The notes below the pieces were generated by a model. That model saw nothing but the letters and a program-made list of their open reading frames with translations, was not told the DNA's origin and ran no database searches. Positions 52,604 through 62,900 of a stretch of DNA of 64,000 bases are shown piece after piece. The stretch is taken from positions 76,225 through 140,224 of the forward strand of contig JBBRYI010000011.1 of NCBI GenBank assembly GCA_038237805.1, given 5' to 3'. Positions within the stretch are counted from its first letter, which is position 1. Each line of letters opens with the position of its first letter. The stretch comes from JBBQFI01 sp038237805. Its GTDB lineage: Bacteria; Verrucomicrobiota; Verrucomicrobiia; Chthoniobacterales; UBA10450. A program made the translations under genes and the position numbers.

Positions 52604-53605
52604 TCAGACAGAAGGTAAAAGGCTGCCACTGACCGCTTGATCATAGATCCAACGATAGGTCGCCTCCAAACCGTCGCGCAGCCGCGTTTGCGGAGCCCAT
52701 CTCAGACTTTTTTTAATTAAAGTGTTGTCACTGTTTCGTCCGTTTACGCCTTTGGGAGCCTTAAGATCGTATTTTCTCTTTAGTTTGACCGCGGCGATTT
52801 CCTCAACGATGTCCACCAGCTGGTTGACCGTTACTAGCTCATCGCTGCCAAGGTTCAGAGGCTCTACGATGTCACTTGCCATTATCATCTGCGTTCCCTT
52901 CAGACAATCGTCTATATACATAAAGCTACGAGTTTGCCGACCGCTCCCCCAAATCTCGATTTCATGTTTCCCAGAAATCTTAGCCTCGATTACTTTTCGG
53001 CAGATAGCAGCAGGAGCCTTTTCTCGACCCCCATTCCACGTTCCATGCGGGCCGTAAACATTGTGGTAACGGGCTATGCGTGTTTCGATGCCGAAATCTT
53101 CGCGAAAGTGCCGACACAGACGCTCACTGAAAAGTTTTTCCCACCCATAGCCATCTTCCGGCATGGCGGGATAGGCGTCGCTTTCCTTCAGGGGCACGAC
53201 GTCTTCCGAGACTTGCTTGTCTGCCGCATAGACACACGCCGAAGATGAGAAAAAGAACCGCTGCAGCTCGAACTTCCGTGCTGCCATGAGTAGGTGAGTG
53301 TTAATCAGGACGGATAGCATGCATAAACAACGGTTGTTCTCGATGAATCCCATTCCGCCCATGTCGGCGGCGAGATTGTAAGCGTAGGCAGCCTCGCGAA
53401 GTGCGGTTTCACAACTCGTTTTCTCCTGTAAATCGAGTTGTAAATTCTCGACATGGGGGAAGGATTGGTACCATTCCCCGATGGGTTTTACATCCACAGC
53501 CCGAATATTCTGATAACCCTGACGCGAAAGATCGGCGACTAAATGTCCGCCAATAAACCCTCCTGCTCCACAGACAACAATTAGATCAGTCTTATTTGCT
53601 TTCAT
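52604..53605 (-). CDS. GDP-mannose 3,5-epimerase-like SDR enzyme
   Basis: The 333-residue SDR protein has the NAD-binding GAGGFIGGHL motif, catalytic YGWEK (YxxxK), and regions typical of GDP-mannose 3',5'-epimerase: AADMGGMGFIENN, RYHNVYGPHGTWNGGREKAPAAICRKV and EIWGSGRQTRSFMYIDDC. The known reaction yields GDP-L-galactose, a plant and bacterial glycan precursor; function in this bacterium is inferred. It lies next to the UDP-sugar dehydrogenase (38 bases) and glycosyltransferase genes. Confidence 0.88.
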   Translation of the reverse strand: MKANKTDLIVVCGAGGFIGGHLVADLSRQGYQNIRAVDVKPIGEWYQSFPHVENLQLDLQEKTSCETALREAAYAYNLAADMGGMGFIENNRCLCMLSVLINTHLLMAARKFELQRFFFSSSACVYAADKQVSEDVVPLKESDAYPAMPEDGYGWEKLFSERLCRHFREDFGIETRIARYHNVYGPHGTWNGGREKAPAAICRKVIEAKISGKHEIEIWGSGRQTRSFMYIDDCLKGTQMIMASDIVEPLNLGSDELVTVNQLVDIVEEIAAVKLKRKYDLKAPKGVNGRNSDNTLIKKSLRWAPQTRLRDGLEATYRWIYDQAVSGSLLPSV

Positions 53606-53649
53606 ACAGCTATACTAGAATGCAATTTGCGTTTCTTTCTGGGTTAAGC

Positions 53650-54690
53650 TTAAAGGGGCTCTAAAATCGGTCCACTGCCAATGTCCTTTAGCCACCCTTG
53701 CACGAAGTTATGAGGCCAGTCGTCCGGAGGCCGTTCTTTGCGTACCCGCAAGCGACCATATTCCCACGCGGCGAGGGAACCAGTCAGGATGCGTCCTAAC
53801 AGAAACGTCGTTTTCTGAACGGAAGTCCTAGGACGTGGGACCTCGGCAAGGAATCTGCGCAAATCAATTCCTCGCGCCGCCCATGAGGATCGCAGGCGCT
53901 TGCACAACTGTGGACCTAAGAACTGCGGGCAATTTTCAATTACATTCTCGATCATCTGATCGATCTTAAGATTGTACTCAGGCGAACCGATCATCGACAT
54001 AGCGGTCGCTTGGCCCGAGTGCACGCGCCACCCTCCCCAAGTATCGGGGACATGAATGACGTTAGCCGCAAGTCCCGCCCGCATACTCCAGGCGAAATCC
54101 CCGGTGGAACCCCAGCGCGAGTCGAAAAGGCCGATGCGATCAAACAAAGAACGCCGAATGAGAAGTTGGGTAATGGAGATATAAACAGTTTTCCCCAGCA
54201 GATGGAGCAGGCCGTCGAACGGGGCTTTGCGCAGATGCGGGTGAAACAACAACTGCCCACTGCTAAGGGCGAAGGTCGAGCTAGCTGACCACCAATCCGG
54301 AACGGCGCTACCTGTTTCGTCGATCACTTTCAAAGGACAATGCGCCAAATCACATTCCGGGTGCGCATCCAGTGCGGCTACGAGCTTTTCCAGACAGTCG
54401 GGAGCCACGGTGTCGTCACTTGTCGCGATATAGACATACTCGCCGCTAGCTTGCTGGACACATGGGCTCCAGCTTCCTGGTGTTCCTTCGCGCGGTCCCT
54501 GCCAGGCGCGCATCCGTGGCTCTCGTCTCGCCGTATTACATATGTAGTCCCATGCACCATCCTCTGAATGGCCATCATAAACGAGAAGCTCCCAGTCTTG
54601 GAATGTTTGCTTGAAAATCGTATCGAACCTCTCAGGAAGAAAGGGAAGGGTATTTAAGTTCGGGATACAGATGGAGACTTTTGGTGTCAT
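53650..54690 (-). CDS. Family 2 glycosyltransferase
   Basis: The 346-residue cytoplasmic GT-A enzyme has the family opening (SICIPNLNTLPFLPERFDTIFKQTFQDWELLVYDGHSED) and a DxD-like motif in YIATSDDTVAPDCLEKL. After residue about 200, RIGLFDSRWGSTGDFAWSMRAG and the following segments resemble the acceptor part. The sugar donor and acceptor are unknown. It is part of the glycan operon. Confidence 0.88.
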   Translation of the reverse strand: MTPKVSICIPNLNTLPFLPERFDTIFKQTFQDWELLVYDGHSEDGAWDYICNTARREPRMRAWQGPREGTPGSWSPCVQQASGEYVYIATSDDTVAPDCLEKLVAALDAHPECDLAHCPLKVIDETGSAVPDWWSASSTFALSSGQLLFHPHLRKAPFDGLLHLLGKTVYISITQLLIRRSLFDRIGLFDSRWGSTGDFAWSMRAGLAANVIHVPDTWGGWRVHSGQATAMSMIGSPEYNLKIDQMIENVIENCPQFLGPQLCKRLRSSWAARGIDLRRFLAEVPRPRTSVQKTTFLLGRILTGSLAAWEYGRLRVRKERPPDDWPHNFVQGWLKDIGSGPILEPL

Positions 54691-54743
54691 GAACTCTCGT
54701 TGTCAACTTACGCGGCTTTGGACTTTACCGGGCAGCATCAATG

Positions 54744-55457
54744 TTATCGCCGGGCTATGGCGATTAGGCTCTGCCCGAAAGGCGGGCGCATTATTTGTGA
54801 TTCCATAGTATGCACAGCAGGAAAAATTACTCGGTCAAAGAGCACCATCTTTTTTGTCTCAAATAGGCGTTTCTTCAATAAGCAGAAATTCAGCCACCAA
54901 GCGAAATAGCCGACGCAGTTAAAATAGTTGAGCGTTACGATTTCGAAGCCTGCGCGGACTAGCTTATGCCGAAGTTCAGGGCGGGTGTAGCGGCGAAAGT
55001 GCCCGAAATCCTTGTCGATTGGCGAATAAATCTCAGGTCTGGCCGGGACAAATAAACAAAGAGTACCGTGAGCCGATTGCAGCAATTCCGCGTAGCGATG
55101 GAGCTCGTCGTCGTCATCCTCAATATGTTCCAACACGTTGATACTTACGATCGCGTTCCATTCTGCGCCGGCCGGTACTTGTTCAACTGTGCCTTCTATT
55201 AGGTCGTGTCCGGGTAACCTGCTACGGTGACGGGCACAAAAAACAGGGCTGGGCTCCACCGCAACTGCGCGCTTAACTTCCGGCATTCGCGCAAGCTCTT
55301 CTGACATCTGTCCGATGCCGGCACCGACTTCGAGGACATTCCCTCGCAGAAATTTCCGAAACTCTTTGAATAACGCGGCGCGGTAATTTTTAGCTTCCTG
55401 CAACGCTTCGAACTCAAAGTCTTCCGTCTCCGCGATGCTGTTGATCGTGTCACCCAT
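54744..55457 (-). CDS. Class I SAM-dependent methyltransferase
   Basis: The 237-residue enzyme has motif I (VLEVGAGIGQMSEELAR), an acidic residue at the end of strand 2 (AVAVEPS), motif II (AIVSINVLEHIEDDDDEL) and the common HFRRYTRPELRHKLVRAGFEI. It probably methylates a sugar or lipid-linked intermediate of the glycan. Its start overlaps the end of the next upstream gene by one base, so they are translationally coupled. Confidence 0.87.
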   Translation of the reverse strand: MGDTINSIAETEDFEFEALQEAKNYRAALFKEFRKFLRGNVLEVGAGIGQMSEELARMPEVKRAVAVEPSPVFCARHRSRLPGHDLIEGTVEQVPAGAEWNAIVSINVLEHIEDDDDELHRYAELLQSAHGTLCLFVPARPEIYSPIDKDFGHFRRYTRPELRHKLVRAGFEIVTLNYFNCVGYFAWWLNFCLLKKRLFETKKMVLFDRVIFPAVHTMESQIMRPPFGQSLIAIARR

Positions 55458-56194
55458 TAGCGGAGAAGGTTATATTTGATAATGCATCGCAAAGCACTGA
55501 AACCATCTTTCCAGTTGATCTTTTTCCCCTCGGCATAGGTGCGGCCGTAATATGAAATGGGCACTTCGAAAATGCGCACACCCAGCCGGGCAACTTTGGC
55601 GGTAACCTCCGGCTCAAAACCAAACCGGCTCTCCTCGATGGAAATTTTTTCGAGGATCTCCCGCCTAAAAACTTTGTAGCAGGTTTCCATGTCAGCCAGA
55701 TTCAGATTGGTTCCCATGTTGGATAGCGTCGTAAGGAGCCTGTTGCCGACGGAATGCCAGTAGTAGAGGACTCGATGCGCACCGCGGCCACCGAACCGCG
55801 ACCCATAAACCACGTCGGCTCTTCCGGTGAGGATAGGATTGATGACCAGGTAATATTCAGTGGGATCATATTCAAAATCGGCATCCTGAATAATAACGAA
55901 AGGCGCGGTAGCATGCTTGAAACCAGTTCGAAGTGCGGCACCTTTGCCCTCATTTTTCTCGTGCCGGAGTAATCGGACCTGCGATTGGCCAGCGGCGAAC
56001 TCCTGCAACACGAACCAGGTTTTGTCACTCGATGAGTCGTCCACTACTATAACTTCGTGAACTGGACGCTGCTGCAAAACAGTTTTCAGAACAGGAACTA
56101 CCGTCTTTTCCTCGTTAAAGACCGCCATAACCACTGAGAGACATGGGTCGATCTCCGCGTTACTCTTTGCTTCTAAAGGACTTTCGGTATGCAT
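55457..56194 (-). CDS. Polyprenyl-phosphate glycosyltransferase (DPM1-like, GT2)
   Basis: The 245-residue enzyme matches dolichyl/undecaprenyl-phosphate mannosyltransferase-like GT2 proteins: LSVVMAVFNEEKTVVPVL, IVVDDSSSDKTW, RHEKNEGKGAALRTGFKHA and IIQDADFEYDPTEY (DxD), later YGSRFGGRG, DMETCYKVFRR and SRFGFEPEVTAKVA. It would load a sugar on the lipid carrier for use by the GT-C enzymes upstream. I chose the ATG at 56194; the frame opens with a TTG at 56239 that adds 15 residues. Confidence 0.9.
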   Translation of the reverse strand: MHTESPLEAKSNAEIDPCLSVVMAVFNEEKTVVPVLKTVLQQRPVHEVIVVDDSSSDKTWFVLQEFAAGQSQVRLLRHEKNEGKGAALRTGFKHATAPFVIIQDADFEYDPTEYYLVINPILTGRADVVYGSRFGGRGAHRVLYYWHSVGNRLLTTLSNMGTNLNLADMETCYKVFRREILEKISIEESRFGFEPEVTAKVARLGVRIFEVPISYYGRTYAEGKKINWKDGFSALRCIIKYNLLR

Positions 56195-56244
56195 TTGCTT
56201 AAAAGGACAAGGAGGTTTGCTAAAACGACGTGGCGACAAGTTTT

Positions 56245-57957
56245 CTATTTGAGGGCGATCCGCTTTCCATCCGGGATCCGCGCTTCCAGTATGTTGATAT
56301 TTTCCTCCGGGAATCTCCTGAGCAAGTGGAGACCGGGTAGCCGTTCAAGGTAATTTGCTCGTTCGGGCTGGCCAGCCCAGGCGGTAAACAAATGAAGTTC
56401 TTCTCCGAGGTGTTCTTGCGGCTCCAACGCGACGATCAAGACATGTGCAGGGCCGCTGATGTAGCCGGCACGAAAATATTGCGGAGTTTCGATGCGATAA
56501 ATCCTCGAACGATCCAAGGTAGGATCCGCGTAAAACCAGGACTCGCGATTGGTGACCAGTATCATATCGGGTTGCTCCTTAAGCAACCTTGCAGTGTACG
56601 TTCGTGCGGGCGAGAATTCGTAGTTCACTTTCATCGAAGGCCAGTGCTGAAGATCGGGTGTTCCCATGAGCTTTACACGCCGGCTCGAACCCCAATCGTG
56701 GGGAAGTAAGAGCAGCGTTACTCCCACGGCACCCAGGCAGACATAGCCGGCGAGGTATCCGAGGCTTATGACTTGTAGCAATCTTTGCCAGTTACTCCTC
56801 TGTTTTTCTTCAACGTAGGCCAACGCATAGGCTAAAATAAGAGCTATGGGCAGCACTGGGAGGTAGTGCCTGAAGTCGCTCACGTAGTCGTAATCACCTA
56901 ATATCATGCACACCCAGAGAAACAACGGAACCGCCACAAAGAAGCCGATCATCGCGATTTTAAGTTCGCGTGCAACCGTGCTCCGGCCCTGATGTTTCAG
57001 CTTCATGGCCAAGGATGGAGCTAGGACAAAAACAATAAACGTTGCGCCGAACAGCCAAGGCGCTTGCTTTCCCGGCCGAGTGAGAAAGTCTATTATTCTG
57101 CCTGGCATCCAGTAGACCACCGCGAAGTTCGCCGAAGTCAGCAGCCAGAATGCATCCTGAGCGCGGTGTGCCGCAGCCCAGAAGCTTCGACCAAAGGTCA
57201 AGCCCCCTGGGTTCGCAGGCGCGTTGGATACATAGAAATTGAAGTAAGCTTGAAGTGCGATCGGCGGAAGCAATCCGGCCGTAAAAACAGCGCACCTCCG
57301 TGTCAGGATTTTCAGATGGGCTTTCGACTGAACGAGAATCAAAAACCCTGCATACACGACAAGGAACATGCTGGCATAACGCATTAAGACACATACTCCG
57401 CAAACGACACCGGCCAGACCGTCGTGCCAATTTTTCTCTACTACACTGTCGTCCGAGGCTCTTACTATCCAGTGGAGGACCCAGGGAACTGCCGCCCACA
57501 AAAGGATATCTGTGCCATGCCAACTCGGAGTGAATAGCAACGGGGTGGCGATAGCGATGATATAGCAGGACCATCTCGCGGTCCAGCTGCGCAGCAACCC
57601 CTCTTTGAAGAAGATATCGGCGAGCCGGCCCCAACGCCACCATCCGAGAAGCGTCCCCGCCGCGCCAGATAACTTGGCTACTGCCCCCAAGCTAAATCCT
57701 ATCGAGATAAGCCCAGCCGCGCAGAGGGAATACCCCGCCGGAAAATGGGTCAATGTCAGCAAAGTTGCCGGTTTCGCGAGATCGGTCTCTGTAGGCCAGT
57801 AAATCGACAATCCTTTGCCGGCCAGGAGATTTTGGGCGGCTTCCATTTGTAACGTGAGATCATAATCCAAGTCGGCCGCGTTCAGAAATCGCAGTAAGGT
57901 GAGTATGGATGCAGATGCAAGCCAGAGTGAGACAAATCTGTTTTTCGGTAGATTCAT
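56245..57957 (-). CDS. Membrane GT-C-like glycosyltransferase
   Basis: The 570-residue product is predicted to have about ten membrane segments and begins with a first-loop acidic motif (NAADLDYDLTLQMEAAQNLLAGKGL) that fits the GT-C/ArnT-PMT family, which uses lipid-linked sugars on the periplasmic side. The C-terminal soluble part (after about residue 430) has strand-like segments (DMILVTNRESWFYADPTL) of the kind found in such enzymes. Similarity is general, so this is a fold-level call. Confidence 0.72.
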   Translation of the reverse strand: MNLPKNRFVSLWLASASILTLLRFLNAADLDYDLTLQMEAAQNLLAGKGLSIYWPTETDLAKPATLLTLTHFPAGYSLCAAGLISIGFSLGAVAKLSGAAGTLLGWWRWGRLADIFFKEGLLRSWTARWSCYIIAIATPLLFTPSWHGTDILLWAAVPWVLHWIVRASDDSVVEKNWHDGLAGVVCGVCVLMRYASMFLVVYAGFLILVQSKAHLKILTRRCAVFTAGLLPPIALQAYFNFYVSNAPANPGGLTFGRSFWAAAHRAQDAFWLLTSANFAVVYWMPGRIIDFLTRPGKQAPWLFGATFIVFVLAPSLAMKLKHQGRSTVARELKIAMIGFFVAVPLFLWVCMILGDYDYVSDFRHYLPVLPIALILAYALAYVEEKQRSNWQRLLQVISLGYLAGYVCLGAVGVTLLLLPHDWGSSRRVKLMGTPDLQHWPSMKVNYEFSPARTYTARLLKEQPDMILVTNRESWFYADPTLDRSRIYRIETPQYFRAGYISGPAHVLIVALEPQEHLGEELHLFTAWAGQPERANYLERLPGLHLLRRFPEENINILEARIPDGKRIALK

Positions 57958-58029
57958 TTCAGGTCGTCAGTTACTAAATTGGCGCAACTGATAAACTGCT
58001 GTTGCTATCTGGTCCAGTTTGTGGCCGCG

Positions 58030-59787
58030 TTACTGGCGGGGAGTGCGAACCAGTATCTGCACAGCTCCGTCTCCACCGTCAAACGCAACTGATAGGCTGT
58101 TTCCTATCTGTTTCTGAAGACTGTCCCAGACAATAGGTTCATATCTCCGCAGATCATTGTCCGAGTAAATTGCTTCGACCCTTTTTAGGGCCATCCACTC
58201 CGGTACGTCCTGGGAAGATTTGAAGTAACGAAGATCGGGTCCCATCGTCACGTAATCCATCTTTGCGTTCCAGATCTTCCCGGGGCCCCAAGCTGCAATA
58301 CGCGTCCCTCTTTCAAAATGCGTTGAAAGGTAGAGCACCGCCCGTTCATCCGCGCTGGCGCCCAGCGATCGCGCTTCGGCCTGCGGAAGCCCGAATCTAC
58401 AGATGAGCCCGACCGATAACAGGACGAGGCATCCGATTGCCCTCATGTTCGGAAGACCGCGAAACTGATCTGCGATAAGCCAAATCAGCCATAAACCCAG
58501 CAGGATGATTAAAGTCGCAGTGAGTGGTCCGTTTGGAAGGGTGCCTCTTCCGGCCGCCGCAATGGCAAGAGCCAGTAGCCCTCCGGACCACAGATAACGC
58601 TCTCGCTTACTAGCAAGATTAAGCGAGAAGGCAGAGATACCTATGGCTGCTAACGTAAACACACTGAGGAATGGCATAAGCAAGTGGGAAGGCTGGTAAC
58701 AAAGCAATACATACAGAATGCAGTACGCGGGCCACAGCAAAAGCGTAGCGAGCAGGGCAAAAGATCTTCTTTTGATCAAATCAACCACGCCGCGCGCCGC
58801 AAATGCGAAACAAAGTAGTCCGAAGTACCAACCGTAACTAGCAATCCCATCTATGATGGCGTGCTTCGTCATAGGAAGGATTCTTCGCGCGTATGCCGCC
58901 GGGTTATGGCGAATCGCAGTTAGAATTGAGAAGTGATTTTCTTCCGGTGTTCCAAAAAGTCGTCGCGCTTCGATCTGGCCCTCCACGTAGTACTGCTTCG
59001 TGCCATAAACCTCCGCAAAGGCCATCCCATGCCCCATCTCGAACGTTAAGTACGATCGTTCTGCGGTCCCGAGCTTGAAGTCCCCCGTGCGCAAGCCATA
59101 CAGCAGGACGTAACCTCCCACCAAAACAGCGAATGGCACAAGGCACGCCGTCAGCCCTTTCTTAACAATGTGCGCGGGAACGCATAATGCGAGCGAGAGT
59201 CCGAAGAACACTAAGAAAAGTGGTTGGCCTTCGTTCCTGGACAAAGCAGCCAGCCCAAGAAAGAGTGAGGAGAGCCACAAATGTTTGAGGTTCCGCGTGC
59301 GCTGGAATGAAAGAAATTGCCACAGTGCAAAACCCGACATCGCCGCAAACAGAGCCATACTGCCGTTGTAAAGAAGTCGAGTAAGTGCCGGTGATATCGC
59401 CACCAGAGCCATCATGATGAAAGGGGTCACGAGCTCGGTTAACTGGCATGCTACGCAAAAGGCGGAGAGCCATAACAAACCGAAAAGGAGAAATCGCCCG
59501 ATCGCGCAACTGTGAACCAGCCAGTAGGGGGATGCCTGGACAGGCAGATAAGTCAAGGCGTACAGACCAGCTACCGCCGGATTTAATGCCAACGAAGGAA
59601 CCGTCCCATCCACCAAATCTCTTCCTTCGTTGATGTACACTGCCTCATCCCATACGCCAATGTCGCTCAAGGGCGGGAAGAACGCCGGCGAGATCAACGC
59701 CATTTGGATGAGAAAAACGACTAGCGCCACTAGTTTTAGGTCGCGTCCAAGTCTCCAACGTTCGAGAAGGGTCTCCAAAGGGTTCAT
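58030..59787 (-). CDS. Membrane GT-C/PMT-like glycosyltransferase
   Basis: The 585-residue polytopic product has a first periplasmic loop with the motif GVWDEAVYINEGRDLVDG, where the Asp of WDEAVY is the expected catalytic base in GT-C enzymes. About ten to eleven membrane segments follow, then a periplasmic domain (after residue about 470: VLYLSTHFERGTRIAAWGPGKIW). The ATG at 59787 is chosen because upstream in-frame codons (from 59895) are basic and not hydrophobic. It lies upstream of the other GT-C gene and probably acts with the DPM1-like enzyme. Confidence 0.78.
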   Translation of the reverse strand: MNPLETLLERWRLGRDLKLVALVVFLIQMALISPAFFPPLSDIGVWDEAVYINEGRDLVDGTVPSLALNPAVAGLYALTYLPVQASPYWLVHSCAIGRFLLFGLLWLSAFCVACQLTELVTPFIMMALVAISPALTRLLYNGSMALFAAMSGFALWQFLSFQRTRNLKHLWLSSLFLGLAALSRNEGQPLFLVFFGLSLALCVPAHIVKKGLTACLVPFAVLVGGYVLLYGLRTGDFKLGTAERSYLTFEMGHGMAFAEVYGTKQYYVEGQIEARRLFGTPEENHFSILTAIRHNPAAYARRILPMTKHAIIDGIASYGWYFGLLCFAFAARGVVDLIKRRSFALLATLLLWPAYCILYVLLCYQPSHLLMPFLSVFTLAAIGISAFSLNLASKRERYLWSGGLLALAIAAAGRGTLPNGPLTATLIILLGLWLIWLIADQFRGLPNMRAIGCLVLLSVGLICRFGLPQAEARSLGASADERAVLYLSTHFERGTRIAAWGPGKIWNAKMDYVTMGPDLRYFKSSQDVPEWMALKRVEAIYSDNDLRRYEPIVWDSLQKQIGNSLSVAFDGGDGAVQILVRTPRQ

Positions 59788-59956
59788 GCTAGGTTGCGGC
59801 GATTTAGTTACCACACTTCGGCAGCGGCGTTGCCTTTTGAGCTGTGAGATTAAAACCCAGATCTGCCGCGTTAGAATCTGCGCCGCCGTAAACACCGCTG
59901 CGCAATAACTAGATTGAGAGTAACGAGAGGCCGTGAATACCCAGGGAAGCCTACCC

Positions 59957-62900
59957 TCACGGTCCAGGCACCTTTAGGCGTAGAAATCTTCGTGCGCCAC
60001 TTCCGCCCGAGACCGATGCTTTGATTTGTTGAAGTGTGCCGTCATCGCTTAGGATTTCCTCGCTTACACCTTCGCTGCTCCAGTTCGGCGACATAAGGTC
60101 GTCGCTCCATTCCACGTTGAAAGTGAAGCCGTCGTTAATCGCTGCTTTGGCGCGCGCGTAAGCAAACTCGATCGTGTCGCCGTTGATGCTTAGCACACCT
60201 GGCATCGGACTGCTTTGCTTTGGATCGTTTCCTGTAGCGAACTCAAGCAGGTTTGAAAGGCCGTCGGAGTCGAAATCATTCGCATCGGCTCCGTCGCCGC
60301 TATTATCGGCACTACCGAAATACTGCATACGCCATGCTTCCAAATTCGTGATCCCTGTTCCGGTTAGAGCAATGTCGAATGGGTTTTCGTTGCCGTCGTT
60401 GCTTGCAATGTGGAGGGCGGCAGTGTATCCGCCGAGTGCGCTCGGCGTGAATTTAATAGTGAACGTTGTGCTCCCTCCGGGCAAGATCGGCGTAGTCGGT
60501 GCCGCTGTCATTGTAAAGTCGGCCGCGTCCGGTCCATCGACCGTGATCGCGAGACCGGTTAAGTCTGCTCCGCCCAGGTTTCTGATTGTGAACGTGTGTG
60601 AATTATTTGCGGCGCGAGCAACGTTACCGAAGTCGACCGTACTTGCGCCGTCAATGAGGTCGACGCCTGCCGGTTGTTCGACAGCGATTTCCGGCGTTCC
60701 GTTAACCGTGATTGAAATCATCGCTTCCGCGCTTGTTAGGGGCGGGGATGCGCCATCGCCAGTATCGGTGACAGTAAAGGCAAACGTATCTGGCCCAAAG
60801 TAGTTGGTAGCAGGAGTGTAGGTCACATTTGGTGCTGTGCCTGTGAGCGAACCGTGGTTTGGTGGGGCGGTAATCGTAAAGGTTAGGCTTGTAGTGGGCG
60901 TCTCGGTGTCCGTGCCGGTCAGTGTGATGGCCAGCGGCGTATTTTCGTTAGTCGCGACTGATTGCGCATTGGCTGTGGGAGCGTCGTTGACCGCGGTAAC
61001 GGTGATCGAGATAGTCGCGATGTTTGAGTCAACCGTCCCATCATTTGCTTTGAAGGTGAAGCTATCAGCGCCATTATAGTTTGTCGCTGGCGTATAGGTC
61101 AGATTCGGCGTTGTGCCGGTCAAGGCACCGTGCGTCGGGCCTGTAACCACACGGAAGGTTAGTGTATCGCCATCGGGATCCGAACCGGTCAACGTAATAG
61201 CTTTCGCAGTGTCTTCATTAGTTGTAACCGATTGCGCATTGGCTGTCGGTGGGTCATTAATCGCAGTAACTGTGATGGAGACAGTCGCGATGTTTGAGTC
61301 ATTCGTGCCGTCATTCGCTTTGAAGGTGAAGCTATCCGGCCCGTTGTAATTCGCCGTTGGCGTATAGGTTAGATTGGGCGCCGTTCCAGTCAACGTACCG
61401 TGCGTCGGGCTTGTCACAACAATGAAGGTCAACGCATCTCCATTAGGATCCGAACCGGTCAAGGTAATAGCCTTCGCTGTGTCCTCATTCGTCGTGACCG
61501 ATTGCGGATTGGCTGTAGGCGCGGTCCCTGTCACTCGAACGTTATCCAAAAGAAGATCGATATTGAGGCTTGTCTGCGAAACATCCTGGAAGGTGAGGGT
61601 GGTAACGGCACTGTTCGCGACAAAAGTAAAGCTTTCCGGAGTATACCAACTTCCAGTGCCTTGCCCTAAGACTGATAACGTTTGCAAAACTAACGGGTTG
61701 CCGCTGCCCTGCACGGTCACCTTCATCAGTTGCGCGGCTGTTGACTGGTAGGCAGTAACTCCCAAATCAAAGTAAAGCATATAAGTTTGCCCAATGGCGG
61801 TCGCAAAACTCTGCGACACCACCCCGTTTGGTGTCGCCTGCCCCTCGGCGAAAACGAGCACACTTGCGCCATTTGTGGTTGCAGTCCCGTCGGTGTGTAT
61901 CATTTGATTCCCGCTCTGCGTCCAGCCGGTGTAGCCCGATTCGAAACTCCCATTCGTTAATGGTCCCGCCGGCACATAGACCGCATTCAACGTGTGATCC
62001 GCATCGATCGTCACGCTGGTGCTGACACTATTGCCAAGGTCCACGCTGTCTTTCTGCCACTTTTGAAAAACGTTCGCGCCAAACGTCGCCGGCGCCGTCA
62101 GATTTACCACCGCTCCCTCGCTATAAATCCTGACAAATCCGCTCGTCCCATTACTCGCGCCGTTATTGTCAGCCGGACTAACCGTTATAGCGACTCCGTT
62201 GTTCGGGGAGGATGTTATGGTTAGCGTCCGCGAGACCGCCGCGCTCAGCCGCACATGGTCGAGCAGCATATCCAGATCTGCGCTCGTCGGCGACATATCC
62301 TGGAAAGTCAGCGTCGTCGTCGTGCTGTTCGCAACAAATGTGTAGGCCTTCGGCGACCACAGAGCCACACCGCTTCCCACCCCAAACAGCGATACTGTAT
62401 TTGATAGCAGCGTACTGCTGCCCAGCACCGTGACCTTCAGTTTTTGCTGATTGGCATTGTAAGCCACCACTCCCATGTCAAATCGAAGCACATACTTCTG
62501 TCCTGCCGTCGTCGCGAAGCTCTGCGATAACACTGCGTTCGGCGTCGACTGCCCTCCGTTGAACACCACCACATCTGCTCCGTCCGTCGTCGAATATGAG
62601 TTGCCGACAGCAATTGCCTGGTTCCCGCTCGCCGTCCAGCCAGCAAAGGTGCCCGATTCAAAACTGCCGTTAGTCAATCTTTCGGACGTAAAGGCCACCG
62701 TTGAACCTGACGCGATGGCGTTATGCTGCGGTGTTCGATCCCGTACACCACTAACGGACAATGTATACGTGAGATCGGTGGTGAGTGCACTCGTAGTAAG
62801 CGTAATGATTCGCATTGACGCGCTATCCAGAGCCGCTTGAGAAATTGTCGCCCCACCGTTGAGGCTGAAATTTGACAGGTTGGTTGCGGCGTCTTCAACC